64,000 nt of DNA from an uncultured Clostridia bacterium (GCA_947623655.1 CANQHG010000005.1:36199-100198), one strand, 5' to 3'; positions 51,917 to 61,226 are shown, counted from the stretch's first letter. Notes: generated from the sequence alone by a model not told the origin. Program-made: numbers and translations.

Positions 51917-52711
51917 TTAATCTTCCCCGTGGATCTCGCGGTAATAGGGATCGGAAGAAAAATCGCGCTCCCGCGTATATTCCCCGCCCAAAGCCTCGAT
52001 GGCGAACTTGAGTTCCTGGTATTCGACATAATTGATGTCGTCACGGTCGATGACCTCGAGAAGCACGGGAAGAGCACGCACATCGCCGTAGGCGGCAAGA
52101 TAGCTCGCATGAATGGGGATCTCCCCGCTCGTGCGGAATGCGTCGAGGAGAAGAGTATAGACCCGTTCGTCACGCTCCTTGCAACGCGACAAGATCTCGA
52201 GCATCAGATCGGGCTCCACGTTCTCTTCGTACAGGGAGAGCGCCTGTTGCCTGGCGGCGTCTGCACGTGCCTTGAGCTGTTCGGTAACGGCGTCTTTGAG
52301 CTCCGCATCGTCGCTTGTCTTTAAAATATTGAAATATGCGCCGAACGCTTTTTCGTTCGCTCCCGCAAGGTTGACGGCGAGAAGGAGAAGCTCCTCGTTG
52401 TCTCCGTCCAAAAGGCGGACAAGCGGATCGGGACAATTCCTGCTCTCCAATTCCCTGCACAGAAAATCGGAGACCGCGACTCCCTCTTCCACATGGCGGC
52501 GCAGAGTATCGGCGAGTTCTTCGTCCGTCATGGCGGCATAGTACCCCTTTGGCGTATTACGGATGGACGGAATCGTGATATCGCCGAACTGTTTGTAGAG
52601 CTTCGGAATAATGCTCTCCCACTTTTTTTCGGAATATTTCCCCGCGTTTTGCTGCATATACAGCGTGAGTTTTTCATCGAACAGCGCGTCAAAATCTATG
52701 AGTTTTTGCAT
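51917..52711 (-). CDS. Helical-repeat protein of unknown function
   Basis: The 264-residue soluble protein is mostly helical. Parts such as PDPLVRLLDGDNEELLLLAVNLAG and YLAAYGDVRALPVLLEVI look like HEAT-type helical pairs. No enzyme motif, signal or membrane segment is seen. GAGG stands before the ATG. It is the last gene of a five-gene cluster, 7 bp after the TPR gene. I do not recognise the family. Confidence 0.7.
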   Translation of the reverse strand: MQKLIDFDALFDEKLTLYMQQNAGKYSEKKWESIIPKLYKQFGDITIPSIRNTPKGYYAAMTDEELADTLRRHVEEGVAVSDFLCRELESRNCPDPLVRLLDGDNEELLLLAVNLAGANEKAFGAYFNILKTSDDAELKDAVTEQLKARADAARQQALSLYEENVEPDLMLEILSRCKERDERVYTLLLDAFRTSGEIPIHASYLAAYGDVRALPVLLEVIDRDDINYVEYQELKFAIEALGGEYTRERDFSSDPYYREIHGED

Positions 52712-52718
52712 ATGTGCC

Positions 52719-54374
52719 TCACATCAGAAAGTCTAAAATTTCCTGCGTAACATAGCGGTTCGCATCGAACATGTCGCAGATCTCGTCAAGCGATTGCAGA
52801 CCGCCCTTGAGCCTTGATTCCCGGTAAATGGCAGAGGCAAGCGCCGCGCGTTCGTTCATATACCGCCATGCGCCCGCGTCTTCGAGAGCGGCATAGAGAT
52901 CTTCTGCCGCCCCGCAAAGTTTCCCCTCGTTGTCTTCGCCGAGAAGCCCGTATTTTGAATAGACGTCGGCAAATGCGTCGAGAAATTCCGCCGCTTTCCG
53001 CGGGCCGATGTTGATCGTATGCGTGAAAAATTCTCTGTACATATTGATGAACACCGTGCCGAAAGAATTGTCTTCATTGCGGGCGGTGAGCTCGTGGAGA
53101 ATGGCGAATTTCACAAAATCGCTGCCCCTGTAGTCGAGAAGCTGTTCGCGCAGGAATTCATCACAGCGGACGCGGGCGGCAACTTTCACGGCGATCATCT
53201 GCAATTTTTCGTCCCGCCCCTCGAGCTCGTCGAAAGCGATACGAAGGGCGTAGAGCACTTCGGGCATTTCCGCAAGGGCGGGAAGCATTTCCTCATCCGC
53301 CTTGCACCCGGCGAGAAGAATATTGGCGACCCGTCTGTATTCGGTTTGCGGCAAGCGATAAAAGTACCCCATTTCAAGCTCTTTTTCGTCGCCGTCGCGG
53401 AGAAGACGCAGATGTTCGAGATAATACTCGGCGACCGCCTTGCGGGGATAGAGCGTCGTGAGCGTTTCGAGCGAAGAAATAGCCTCTTGCGTCTTGCCGA
53501 GATGATACCCGGAGACCGCATAGAAAAAGAGCACGTTTTCATCGTACGGCAACCGCTTTTTGAGCTCCGAAAGCACCTGAAAAGCTTCCGCGTCGAGCCC
53601 CGTCTCACAGAGCGCGGTCGCGATACGGTAGAGATCGTCGGTACCGTCGGCGGAAATCGAAGCGAGCTTTCGCGCGGCTTCCCTCGCCCGCTCTTTCTCT
53701 CCTCTTGCGCCGAGAACGGCAATATACGTTGTGAGCGCCTGAATATTTTCGGGATGAACCGCAAGGAGCGCCTCGCACTCCTTTTCCGCCTCTTCCTCTT
53801 CGCCCATCATGAGAAGACACATGGCGGCAAGTCCAGCCGCAGAGGGATAATCGGGACTGTCTTCGTCCACGAGAAGAAGTCTTTCACGGGCTTCTTTCAG
53901 ATTCCCTTCCCGCATGCGGTCGAGGCCCCCTTTGAGCGCCTCGGGGTCGGCGCCGCCCACGAGATGCAGCCGCGGTCTTTCAACGGGCTCGAACGTGTCG
54001 AGAAATTCCGTCAATTCGTCAAACTCGTCCTCTTCGTCGTCATCGGGATAGGCGCGGCTATAATAGAACGCCGATTGCAATTCGTTGCCCATATTCATAA
54101 AGACGACGGAGAGCCCTTCATAACCCTCGGGAAAATCGGCCTCGTTGCACAGATCGAGAAAACGAAACCATGCGTCAGCGGCGGACTCCCACAGCTCAAG
54201 CGACTCGTAGACGTCGGCATAGAGCGCGAGTGCGTCCGCGCTCGGCGGATACAGCCCCGCTCGCTTGTTGAGCATGGTGAGCGCACCGAAATAGTCTCCC
54301 CCGTCCGCGCGCTTTTCGGCGCTGTCGAGCAAAAACTCGTCGCTCAGCGTCCATGTTTTCACTCCGTTCCTCAT
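52719..54374 (-). CDS. Tetratricopeptide-repeat protein
   Basis: The 551-residue soluble protein contains several TPR-like helical pairs: GDYFGALTMLNKRAGLYPPSADALALYADVY, GLAAMCLLMMGEEEEAEKECEALLAVHPEN, and FYAVSGYHLGKTQEAISSLETLTTLYP. An acidic loop (DDDEEDEFDE) lies near residue 111. It probably acts as a scaffold; the partner is unknown. Its ATG overlaps the hslO stop codon (ATGA), and GGAGGG precedes it, so translation is coupled to hslO. Confidence 0.85.
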   Translation of the reverse strand: MRNGVKTWTLSDEFLLDSAEKRADGGDYFGALTMLNKRAGLYPPSADALALYADVYESLELWESAADAWFRFLDLCNEADFPEGYEGLSVVFMNMGNELQSAFYYSRAYPDDDEEDEFDELTEFLDTFEPVERPRLHLVGGADPEALKGGLDRMREGNLKEARERLLLVDEDSPDYPSAAGLAAMCLLMMGEEEEAEKECEALLAVHPENIQALTTYIAVLGARGEKERAREAARKLASISADGTDDLYRIATALCETGLDAEAFQVLSELKKRLPYDENVLFFYAVSGYHLGKTQEAISSLETLTTLYPRKAVAEYYLEHLRLLRDGDEKELEMGYFYRLPQTEYRRVANILLAGCKADEEMLPALAEMPEVLYALRIAFDELEGRDEKLQMIAVKVAARVRCDEFLREQLLDYRGSDFVKFAILHELTARNEDNSFGTVFINMYREFFTHTINIGPRKAAEFLDAFADVYSKYGLLGEDNEGKLCGAAEDLYAALEDAGAWRYMNERAALASAIYRESRLKGGLQSLDEICDMFDANRYVTQEILDFLM

Positions 54375-55237
54375 GATCCCTCCCCGAAAAGGCGCTCCGC
54401 GTCCTCTTTCGTGAATGTATAGTCTGTATTACAGTAATGGCAGTGCACCGTGATCGCGCCCTGCTCCCCGATCAGCGCCAAGGCGTCCTCTTTGCCGAGC
54501 GAAAGCACGGCGCTCTCCGCTCTCTTGCGCGAACAATGGCAACGGAAACGTATCTTCCGTTCGTCGTAAGTTTCGTCTGTGAACATGCGGAGAATGCCCT
54601 GCGCGCCCCTATCCGCGATAAGAGATGAAACTGCCCCAAAACGGGAGATCTGTTCTTCGCAAAAGGAGACCGCTTCTTCGCCCGCGCCCGGAAGAGGCTG
54701 CAAAAAAACGCCGCCCGCGCCCAATACTTTTTCCCCTTGAACGCGTACGCCGAGCGCAATAGCCGTCGGCCGCTGTTCGCTCGTAAGAAAATAGGCGGAA
54801 AAATCTTCGGCGATCTCTCCCGACACGAGGTCGCTTGTCCCCGTGAAAGGAATGCCCGTTCCGTCGTCACAGACGACGGTAAGCGTGCCGTTTTTACCGA
54901 CAAAGCCGCCCACATCGAGCTTGCCATCGGCGCGGAGCGGGAGTTCGGCTTTCGGCTCGGCAACAAACCCGCGCATATTCAGACTGCCGTCGCCGGCCAC
55001 ACAGATCTTGCCGCCCGCGCCGTCTCCGTTCACCGTGACCGCGAGAGAACTTCTGTCCCCCTTTAACCAACTGCACAAATAAACGGAAGCCGTGAGCGTA
55101 CGTCCGAACGCCGCCGTCGCAACGGCGGAAAAATGATGACGGCGCTTGGCCTCCGAGACCGCCGCCGTACTGTCGATCACAGCGAGGGAGACGTTCCCCC
55201 CGCATATCAGCGTCTTTAAGATGATACTTTCCCGCAT
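54371..55237 (-). CDS. hslO: Redox-regulated chaperone Hsp33
   Basis: The 288-residue protein has the Hsp33 fold signatures GDGAGGKICVAGDGSLNMRGFV and the C-terminal zinc site CHC...CHYC (about residues 232-234 and 264-267), whose four cysteines hold zinc when reduced and form disulfides under oxidative stress. The disulfide form binds unfolding proteins in the cytoplasm. It overlaps the methyltransferase gene by 22 bp and the TPR gene by 4 bp. Confidence 0.95.
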   Translation of the reverse strand: MRESIILKTLICGGNVSLAVIDSTAAVSEAKRRHHFSAVATAAFGRTLTASVYLCSWLKGDRSSLAVTVNGDGAGGKICVAGDGSLNMRGFVAEPKAELPLRADGKLDVGGFVGKNGTLTVVCDDGTGIPFTGTSDLVSGEIAEDFSAYFLTSEQRPTAIALGVRVQGEKVLGAGGVFLQPLPGAGEEAVSFCEEQISRFGAVSSLIADRGAQGILRMFTDETYDERKIRFRCHCSRKRAESAVLSLGKEDALALIGEQGAITVHCHYCNTDYTFTKEDAERLFGEGS

Positions 55238-55947
55238 ATAAAATTCAGCCTGTCGCTCTCTTTTTTATCTTCGCCGAGCCGCCCCTCGACTTCCGCGCGG
55301 AAACCCGCCGCCCGCAGTGCGCTAAGAACAGCCTCTTCCGTGTGGATATAGCGGACGTGCTTTTCGTCGTAACGGCGGAACAGCCCGTTTTCCTTGACGA
55401 ACAGGGTGACATCCGTCTCCACACGGTCCTCTTTGAGCATGTTGAATTCGAGATAGGTCACGTTTTCCCTGTCGTCCCCGAACATATTATTTGCAACTTT
55501 ATGCCGCAATTTGTATTCCGAACTGATGTCAAACCAAAACAGCCCGTCCTTTTTTATACATTTTGCAATGTTGCCGAATGCGGACGAGAGTTTTTCGGGC
55601 GGGAGATAGTTGAAGCAATCGTTCGCGCTCAAAATAAAATCGTAGCGCCCAAGCGTTTTCAAGTGCGCGGCGTCGGCGTGGAGAAAGGGAATTACGAGCC
55701 CCTCTTCCGCGGCAAGACGCGCCGCCTTGGAAAGCATGGCGGCGGAAAGATCGCCGCCCGTCATGTCGTAGCCCGCTCGTTTTAAGGCACGGGTAAATGC
55801 CCCGCTTCCGCACCCGAGGTCGAAGCCTCTTTTCCCCGCGTTCCGCCGCGCAAGGCCCTCAATAAAATACTGCGACCATGCCGGATAGTCGCAGTCATCA
55901 TTCAAAAATTCAAACCATTCGGCAAGATGATCGTATGCCTGCGTCAT
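55216..55947 (-). CDS. Class I SAM-dependent methyltransferase
   Basis: The 243-residue protein has motif I FDLGCGSGAFTRAL (about residue 42), a following acidic MTGGDLSAAML, and FILSANDCFNYL (about residue 104). The substrate is unknown; similar small proteins occur next to genes of many kinds. It follows the YesL-like gene by 4 bp and overlaps hslO by 22 bp. Confidence 0.85.
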   Translation of the reverse strand: MTQAYDHLAEWFEFLNDDCDYPAWSQYFIEGLARRNAGKRGFDLGCGSGAFTRALKRAGYDMTGGDLSAAMLSKAARLAAEEGLVIPFLHADAAHLKTLGRYDFILSANDCFNYLPPEKLSSAFGNIAKCIKKDGLFWFDISSEYKLRHKVANNMFGDDRENVTYLEFNMLKEDRVETDVTLFVKENGLFRRYDEKHVRYIHTEEAVLSALRAAGFRAEVEGRLGEDKKESDRLNFICGKVSS

Positions 55948-55951
55948 CTTC

Positions 55952-57268
55952 TTATTTGCGCGGCAACATCTTGGGGCGACGTACTTTTTTCTTTTTCTTT
56001 TTGCCGCCCTCTTTGCCGTTTTCCTCCTCGCTGAGCGCCTTTTCGAGCTCGTCGAATTCCTTATTGTATTCGACGTACCTCTCGTCGTTCTTATGTTCTT
56101 CCTCGTACTCTTTGACGTCTTGCGCCATTACTTCCTTGCTCTCGCGAAGCTTCTGAAGGTCTTCACGGGAGAAAGAGTCGGGAAGCTGATAGGGATCCGC
56201 GCCCTCGTCGATGGGCTTCACGGGACGGGAGACGAGTTTGCTTCTGCCGCCGAGCACCATCTGTCTCCTGTATTCGCGCATGGCGGCGCTCTGTTCCTCT
56301 GTGACCGTGGGCGCGTTCATCGTGCCGCTTTCTTTATTGTAGAGGCCCCTGCCCGTCGCGATGCCGTGCGAGGGATTGACGTATTTATCGAACGCCCATT
56401 GGCTGTAGTCGAGCCAGACGAGCCCCGAATACGAGAAGCCGATGAGGAGAAGGAAAAAGATCCCTACGACTCCGAAAAAGCCCATGCCCCCGAAAATGGC
56501 CATGAAATAAGGCCAGAGCGCGAGCGCGGCGAAAAAGACAGTTTGCGGGAACGTCCCGATCGTCATGACGACGGCGTTGCGGAAGAGCGCCCAGGGCCCC
56601 TGTTTGTAGTTGATGCCGAGAGAGATCATCCACATACACACGAGAAGCATGAACGATACGAAAATATAGCCAACGACTTTTGAAGCGACCATCCAGCCAG
56701 CGCCGGGAGCGTTCGTCGCGACGTAGAAATCGGCAAGATTGCCCATGGTCCGCGCCACGAAGAGCACGACGGTGAAGATGAGAACGGCCTCGAGCACATT
56801 CAGAAAGTTCCGCTTGATGCCGCGCAGAAAGTCGTTCGCAACGAAAATGCCTTCCGTCCAGATGAGGTTTCTGATGATATAAAATCCGCCGGATAGTCCC
56901 AGTCCCGCAATAACTCCCGCGGGGATAAAGAGGGAGAAATAGACGAGATCGCTCTGCAACATCATCGCTTCGGCGTTGCCCACGATGTCGGGAATATAGG
57001 GAAAAGAGGGACCGAGCGCCGCACCGAACGCGCCGCTCATTCCCGACACCCCAACCTGAAGATAACGCCATACGATGAGCGCCGCCATCGGGAGAGCCGT
57101 GAGGAGAATGAGCAGATTGACAAGCATGAGACGCCCGAATCTTCCCTTTAAAATATCCCAGAAGAGCCCGAAGCGGCTTGTGGGGAGAGTGCTCCTCGCA
57201 TAGTCCTCGCTGCGCTCTTTCCCGATCAGCCAACGGGCCACCAGTCCTCTTTTTTCCGTATCTGCCAT
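55952..57268 (-). CDS. YesL-like multi-pass membrane protein with a basic tail
   Basis: The 438-residue protein has about six hydrophobic helices between residues 45 and 295 and resembles the YesL (DUF624) group: an early LFWDILKGRFGRLMLVNLLILL segment, then NFLNVLEAVLIF, and later WPYFMAIFGG. The last 140 residues are hydrophilic and end in a Lys/Arg-rich tail (KKKKKKVRRPKMLPRK), presumably cytoplasmic. Function is unknown. First gene of the cluster, with a good promoter and GGAG before its ATG. Confidence 0.7.
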   Translation of the reverse strand: MADTEKRGLVARWLIGKERSEDYARSTLPTSRFGLFWDILKGRFGRLMLVNLLILLTALPMAALIVWRYLQVGVSGMSGAFGAALGPSFPYIPDIVGNAEAMMLQSDLVYFSLFIPAGVIAGLGLSGGFYIIRNLIWTEGIFVANDFLRGIKRNFLNVLEAVLIFTVVLFVARTMGNLADFYVATNAPGAGWMVASKVVGYIFVSFMLLVCMWMISLGINYKQGPWALFRNAVVMTIGTFPQTVFFAALALWPYFMAIFGGMGFFGVVGIFFLLLIGFSYSGLVWLDYSQWAFDKYVNPSHGIATGRGLYNKESGTMNAPTVTEEQSAAMREYRRQMVLGGRSKLVSRPVKPIDEGADPYQLPDSFSREDLQKLRESKEVMAQDVKEYEEEHKNDERYVEYNKEFDELEKALSEEENGKEGGKKKKKKVRRPKMLPRK

Positions 57269-57322
57269 AATTGTGCTCCGAAATTTGCTTAACGTAGACG
57301 GCCGAATTCAAGCCGTAAAGAC

Positions 57323-57351
57323 ATTATAGCGCAAATAAGAAAATTTTTCAA
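57323..57351 (-). promoter_or_regulatory. Promoter of the YesL-methyltransferase-hslO-TPR-helical cluster
   Basis: On the minus strand TTGAAA (57346-57351) and TATAAT (57323-57328) are 17 bp apart. The start is about 50 bp before the ATG at 57268. Confidence 0.75.
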
Positions 57352-57519
57352 CGGAAAAGCAGTCAAATCTTTTAAAAAGTTGATTTTTTCATACGCGGAC
57401 GGAAAAAGTTATTTTCCCACGCGCTCTTTTCTTCCATTCCGCCGCCTCCGAAAAGGGGAATTTCTCCCCCGCCGCCCCGCCGACGGGCGGCAAAGGACAA
57501 AACAGATCGATAAAATGTC

Positions 57520-57548
57520 TTGCATTTTACTTTTCCTTATGCTAAAAT
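57520..57548 (+). promoter_or_regulatory. asd-dapA-dapB promoter
   Basis: TTGCAT (57520-57525) and TAAAAT (57543-57548) are 17 bp apart with an extended -10 TG. The leader is about 22 bases and too short for a lysine riboswitch. Confidence 0.7.
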
Positions 57549-57577
57549 GTTCGGGAGAAAAAGATTTGGAGAAAGAC

Positions 57578-58651
57578 ATGAAAAAATATCGCGTCGGGAT
57601 CATCGGCGCTACGGGCATGGTCGGGCAAAGATTTGTACAGCTCCTCGAAAATCACCCGTGGTTCGTTCCCGTATCGCTCCTCGCGAGCCCCCGCTCGGCG
57701 GGAAAAACATATGCGGAAGCCGTTGAAAACAAATGGGCGTTTCCGTCGCCCGTACCCGCCTACGCGCGGGAGATGATCGTAGCTGACGCTTCCGCGCCGC
57801 AAGCGCTCGTCGGAAAGGTCGATTTTGTCTTTTGCGCCGTCAGCATGAAAAAAGAAGAGACGCAAGCGCTCGAGGAAGCATACGCAAAGTGTGAGATCCC
57901 CGTCGTCTCCAACAATTCCGCGCACCGTTTTACGCCAGACGTTCCCATGGTGATCCCCGAGGTCAATCCAGAGCACCTCGCCGTCATTCCTTTCCAGAGA
58001 AAGCGGCTCGGCACACGGCGCGGCTTTATCGCGGTAAAAAGCAACTGCTCGCTGCAATCGTACGTTCCCCTTTTGCATCCGCTCAGAAAATTCGGCATAA
58101 GATCTGCCGCCGTCTGCACGTATCAGGCGATCTCGGGCGCGGGGAAGACGTTTTCGACCATGCCTGAAATCGCGGACAATATTATCCCCTACATAGGCGG
58201 CGAGGAAGAAAAGAGCGAACGGGAGCCTCTCAAAATATGGGGCAAGATCGAGGACGGAAAAATCGTTCCCGCATCTTCCCCTCTCATCACGGCGCAATGC
58301 CTCAGAGTGCCCGTTTCGGACGGACATACGGCGGCTGTGTTCGTCTCCTTTGAAAAAGATCCGAAGCGCGAAGAAATTCTTGCGGCATGGGAATATGCGG
58401 GAGAACCCCAACGTCTTTCTCTCCCATCCGCGCCGGAAAAGTTCATTACGTATTTTGAGGAAGATGACCGTCCGCAACCCGCACTCGACCGCATGAAAGA
58501 AAAGGGAATGGGCATATTCGCGGGCAGACTGCGGAAAGATCAGCTTTTCGGCTGGAAATTTATAGGACTTTCCCACAATACGCTGCGCGGCGCGGCGGGC
58601 GGCGCGGTCCTCCTTGCGGAACTTCTCGCCGTAAAAGGCTATTTCGGCTGA
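57578..58651 (+). CDS. asd: Aspartate-semialdehyde dehydrogenase (archaeal/fungal-type)
   Basis: The 357-residue enzyme has the NADP-binding start VGIIGATGMVGQRFVQLL, VVSNNSAHRF, the active-site Cys in VKSNCSLQSYVPLLHPL, and the late RVPVSDGHTAAVFV motif. The SNCS form of the active site and the overall pattern are those of the archaeal/fungal-type Asd rather than the E. coli type. It makes L-aspartate-4-semialdehyde for lysine, threonine and methionine. The ATG at 57578 follows TTGGAG; the frame open above it has no ribosome site. First of three genes. Confidence 0.93.
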   Translation: MKKYRVGIIGATGMVGQRFVQLLENHPWFVPVSLLASPRSAGKTYAEAVENKWAFPSPVPAYAREMIVADASAPQALVGKVDFVFCAVSMKKEETQALEEAYAKCEIPVVSNNSAHRFTPDVPMVIPEVNPEHLAVIPFQRKRLGTRRGFIAVKSNCSLQSYVPLLHPLRKFGIRSAAVCTYQAISGAGKTFSTMPEIADNIIPYIGGEEEKSEREPLKIWGKIEDGKIVPASSPLITAQCLRVPVSDGHTAAVFVSFEKDPKREEILAAWEYAGEPQRLSLPSAPEKFITYFEEDDRPQPALDRMKEKGMGIFAGRLRKDQLFGWKFIGLSHNTLRGAAGGAVLLAELLAVKGYFG

Positions 58652-58691
58652 CAAAAAATTTGCGGTATGAACATAAGATAAAGGTGAAAAT

Positions 58692-59579
58692 ATGACAGGT
58701 TTTTTAAAGGGAGTCGCTACGGCGCTCATCACACCCTTCACACAGGACGGCGTCAACTTCAAGGCGCTCGAAAAACTTCTGAACTATCAGGAAGAAGGCG
58801 GCGCGGACGCCGTTGTCATTCTCGGCACGACGGGTGAACCCGCCACAATGACTGCCGAAGAAAAGGAAGAAGTCATTCGCTTCGCACGGGCGCACGTAAA
58901 ATCGATAAAGCTCATCGTCGGCACGGGCGGCAACTGTACGGAAAACGCCGTAAGGATGACAAAAAAAGCGGAAGAGCTCGGTGCGGACGGCGTGCTCGCA
59001 GTGACGCCGTACTATAATAAATGTACGCAAAAGGGACTCGTGGCGTATTACAGTGCAATCGCCGCGGCGACGTCGCTTCCCGTTATCGCCTACAACGTGC
59101 CCTCGCGGACGGGCGTCAATCTTCTGCCTGCAACAATGGCGGAGATCGCCGCGATCCCCAATATCGCGGGGATCAAAGAGGCGAGCGGAAATATGGCGCA
59201 GGTCATGGAGACCGCAAGGCTTATCCGCGGCAAATGCGACCTCTATTCGGGCGAAGACGCGCTCAATTTGCCCATTTTATGCGCGGGCGGCGCCGCCGTC
59301 ATCTCCGTCCTCTCAAATATTGTCCCTGCGGACGTCAAAAAAATGGTCTCCTGCATCGAACAGGGCGACCTGCGGACCGCAAATAAGATCGGAGACGCCC
59401 TTTTCCCCCTTGCGAAAGCATGTTTTATCGAAGTAAATCCCATCCCCGTCAAAGCGGCAATGGCAACGCTCGGCTTCGATGTCGGCGTTCCCCGAGCCCC
59501 TCTCACGCAGATCGAGCCGCAAAACCTCGAAACGCTGAAATCGGCCATGAAAAAATATGCCACGGAGAAAATAGCATGA
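58692..59579 (+). CDS. dapA: 4-Hydroxy-tetrahydrodipicolinate synthase
   Basis: The 295-residue TIM-barrel enzyme has ILGTTGEPATMT (about residue 40), the catalytic Tyr in VTPYYNKCTQKGL, and the Schiff-base Lys in IAGIKEASGN. It joins pyruvate to aspartate semialdehyde. AAAGGTG stands before the ATG. It lies 40 bp after asd and its stop overlaps the dapB start (ATGA). Confidence 0.97.
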   Translation: MTGFLKGVATALITPFTQDGVNFKALEKLLNYQEEGGADAVVILGTTGEPATMTAEEKEEVIRFARAHVKSIKLIVGTGGNCTENAVRMTKKAEELGADGVLAVTPYYNKCTQKGLVAYYSAIAAATSLPVIAYNVPSRTGVNLLPATMAEIAAIPNIAGIKEASGNMAQVMETARLIRGKCDLYSGEDALNLPILCAGGAAVISVLSNIVPADVKKMVSCIEQGDLRTANKIGDALFPLAKACFIEVNPIPVKAAMATLGFDVGVPRAPLTQIEPQNLETLKSAMKKYATEKIA

Positions 59580-60328
59580 AACTTATTCTTCTCGGCTGCT
59601 GCGGCAGAATGGGAAAATTTGTTACCGAACTCGCAAAAGAACAGGGACATGAGATCGTATGCGGCGTTGACATCTGCCCCTCCCCCATGCCCTATCCCGT
59701 ATTTACTTCCTTTTCGGACGTAAACTGCACGGCAGACGCCGTGATAGATTTCTCTTCCCCCTCCTATTTGACAGAACGGCTTATTTTCTGCGAAAAAAAC
59801 GGGCTCCCCATCGTGCTTGCCGCAACGGGATATTCCGAAGAAGACTTACAGACGGTGGACGCATTTAAAAATAAGATCGCGATGTTCAGAACGGGAAATC
59901 TCTCCCTCGGCATCAATCTGTTGCAATTCCTTGTAAAGCGCGCGGCGGAAATTTTAGGCGAAGATTTCGACGTTGAGATCGTTGAAAGACATCACAATCA
60001 AAAGAAAGACGCGCCCTCCGGCACGGCGCTCATGTTGGCGGAGAGCGTGAAAGCGGGATTCGGGACGCAAAAGGTGAACGTGTGCGGCAGACAGGGTAAC
60101 GTTGGCGCACGTAGAAAGAACGAGATCGGAATTCATGCGGTGCGCGGCGGGACGATCGTGGGTGAGCATGAAGTTATGTTTGCGGGCGAGGACGAGATCG
60201 TTACTCTTTCCCATTCCGCACGCAGCCGCAAAATCTTTGCCGTAGGCGCGCTGAAAGCCGCCGCGTGGTTGAAGGATCAGCCCGCCGGTCTGTATGGAAT
60301 GGACGAGCTTTTGAAAGACATTCTGTAA
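59576..60328 (+). CDS. dapB: 4-Hydroxy-tetrahydrodipicolinate reductase
   Basis: The 250-residue enzyme has the nucleotide-binding start LILLGCCGRMGKFV and the active-site EIVERHHNQKKDAPSGTA (about residues 137-154). It makes tetrahydrodipicolinate. The ATG at 59576 overlaps the dapA stop, so translation is coupled; the longer frame runs inside dapA. Confidence 0.97.
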   Translation: MKLILLGCCGRMGKFVTELAKEQGHEIVCGVDICPSPMPYPVFTSFSDVNCTADAVIDFSSPSYLTERLIFCEKNGLPIVLAATGYSEEDLQTVDAFKNKIAMFRTGNLSLGINLLQFLVKRAAEILGEDFDVEIVERHHNQKKDAPSGTALMLAESVKAGFGTQKVNVCGRQGNVGARRKNEIGIHAVRGGTIVGEHEVMFAGEDEIVTLSHSARSRKIFAVGALKAAAWLKDQPAGLYGMDELLKDIL

Positions 60329-60363
60329 ATTTCAGATTTTTTTCCTTTTTTTCCGAATATCGC

Positions 60364-60392
60364 TTGACTTATTCCTTGGTTTTTAATATACT
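60364..60392 (+). promoter_or_regulatory. Promoter of the tRNA-Thr transcript
   Basis: TTGACT (60364-60369) and TATACT (60387-60392) are 17 bp apart. The tRNA begins about 120 bases after the start; a GAGGCAA..TTTGCCTC stem fills the later part of this leader. Confidence 0.65.
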
Positions 60393-60519
60393 AATAAATG
60401 CTTGTAAGCGAAATCCCCAAAAAATCGCAAGGCAAGGTTTTGGGGAAAGGAGAGGCAACGTAGCGGAATCGCACTTTACGTCTTGCGCGAAGTGTTCGAA
60501 ACGGAGTTTGCCTCGACGC

Positions 60520-60594
<75 letters not shown>

Positions 60595-60595
<1 letters not shown>

Positions 60596-60632
60596 TGAGA
60601 AAAGGGAACGCGAATGCGTTCCCTTTTCTCAT
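60595..60632 (+). terminator. Terminator after tRNA-Thr
   Basis: ATGAGAAAAGGGAACGC (60595-60611), a GAAT loop, and its exact complement (60616-60632) form a perfect 17-bp hairpin whose 3' arm carries CCCTTTTCTC. It ends the tRNA transcript. Confidence 0.85.
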
Positions 60633-60836
60633 GGGAATTTATTGCAGAACAAGGACTGCCGACCCGCAACAAATCGACAAGTGCGTCGACAATTTCAAAA
60701 CTACGGACAAAGGGCCGATGATAAAATATCCGATTTCTGCGACGAGATCCAAAGTCTCCGTCCTTTCCCGCACACAGTGTTAAAAGACGGCGTTCTATCA
60801 AACGATCCGTGCGATCTGACCCATCGATACGAAACA

Positions 60837-60861
60837 ACTCCGCGAAATGCGGAGTCTTTTT
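60837..60861. terminator. Hairpin downstream of the small exported protein gene
   Basis: ACTCCGC (60837-60843) and GCGGAGT (60849-60855) form a stem with TTTTT after it on the plus strand and TGTTTC on the minus strand. It would end the minus-strand gene at 60876. The 200 bp between it and the tRNA terminator hold nothing I can name. Confidence 0.6.
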
Positions 60862-60875
60862 ATGAACTTTTCTTT

Positions 60876-61205
60876 TTATGCATTGCGCTTGGCGTCTTTC
60901 CTCATCAGAATGATGAGAAGCGCCGCAAGTTCCGCGCCAAGTACGGCCGTGAGCGAAAGCACAAGCCACCACATGTCCGTCTTCTTTTCCGTCCCCTCGC
61001 TCTCGCTTTGAGCCGAAAGGAAAACGACGCCGTCGGCCGCCTCCTGCCCCTCCTGCGCGATGAAAGCCGTCTCGCTTTGTATTTCTTGCGCCGACGCGGA
61101 ATTTCCCTTTACGGTGAATGCACCGTACAGAGCGCAAAGCAAGACGCATACGGATAAAATCGCCGCCAGAAAAACTTTTTTCATTCGCTTGCAATTTTCT
61201 TTCAT
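60876..61205 (-). CDS. Small exported protein with a C-terminal membrane helix
   Basis: The 109-residue protein has an N-terminal signal (residues about 8-30, KKVFLAAILSVCVLLCALYGAF) with a plausible cleavage near NSASAQ, about 40 hydrophilic residues, and a C-terminal helix (about residues 80-101, WWLVLSLTAVLGAELAALLIILM) followed by a basic end. After cleavage it would be a single-pass membrane protein with its short N-terminal part outside. Function is unknown. It has its own consensus promoter, GGAG before the ATG, and no partner gene. Confidence 0.75.
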   Translation of the reverse strand: MKENCKRMKKVFLAAILSVCVLLCALYGAFTVKGNSASAQEIQSETAFIAQEGQEAADGVVFLSAQSESEGTEKKTDMWWLVLSLTAVLGAELAALLIILMRKDAKRNA

Positions 61206-61226
61206 ACCACTTCTCCTTTCGTGTGT

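Noticed and set aside
51844..52173. N-terminal extension of spoIVA by about 110 codons
   Set aside because: It overlaps the helical-repeat gene in another frame; the conserved start METFNVYEDIA follows GGAGGTG.
57380..57577. N-terminal extension of asd
   Set aside because: It covers the promoter; the family start and GGAG site are at 57578.
57549..57577. Lysine riboswitch before asd-dapA-dapB
   Set aside because: The leader from the visible promoter is only about 22 bases, far too short.
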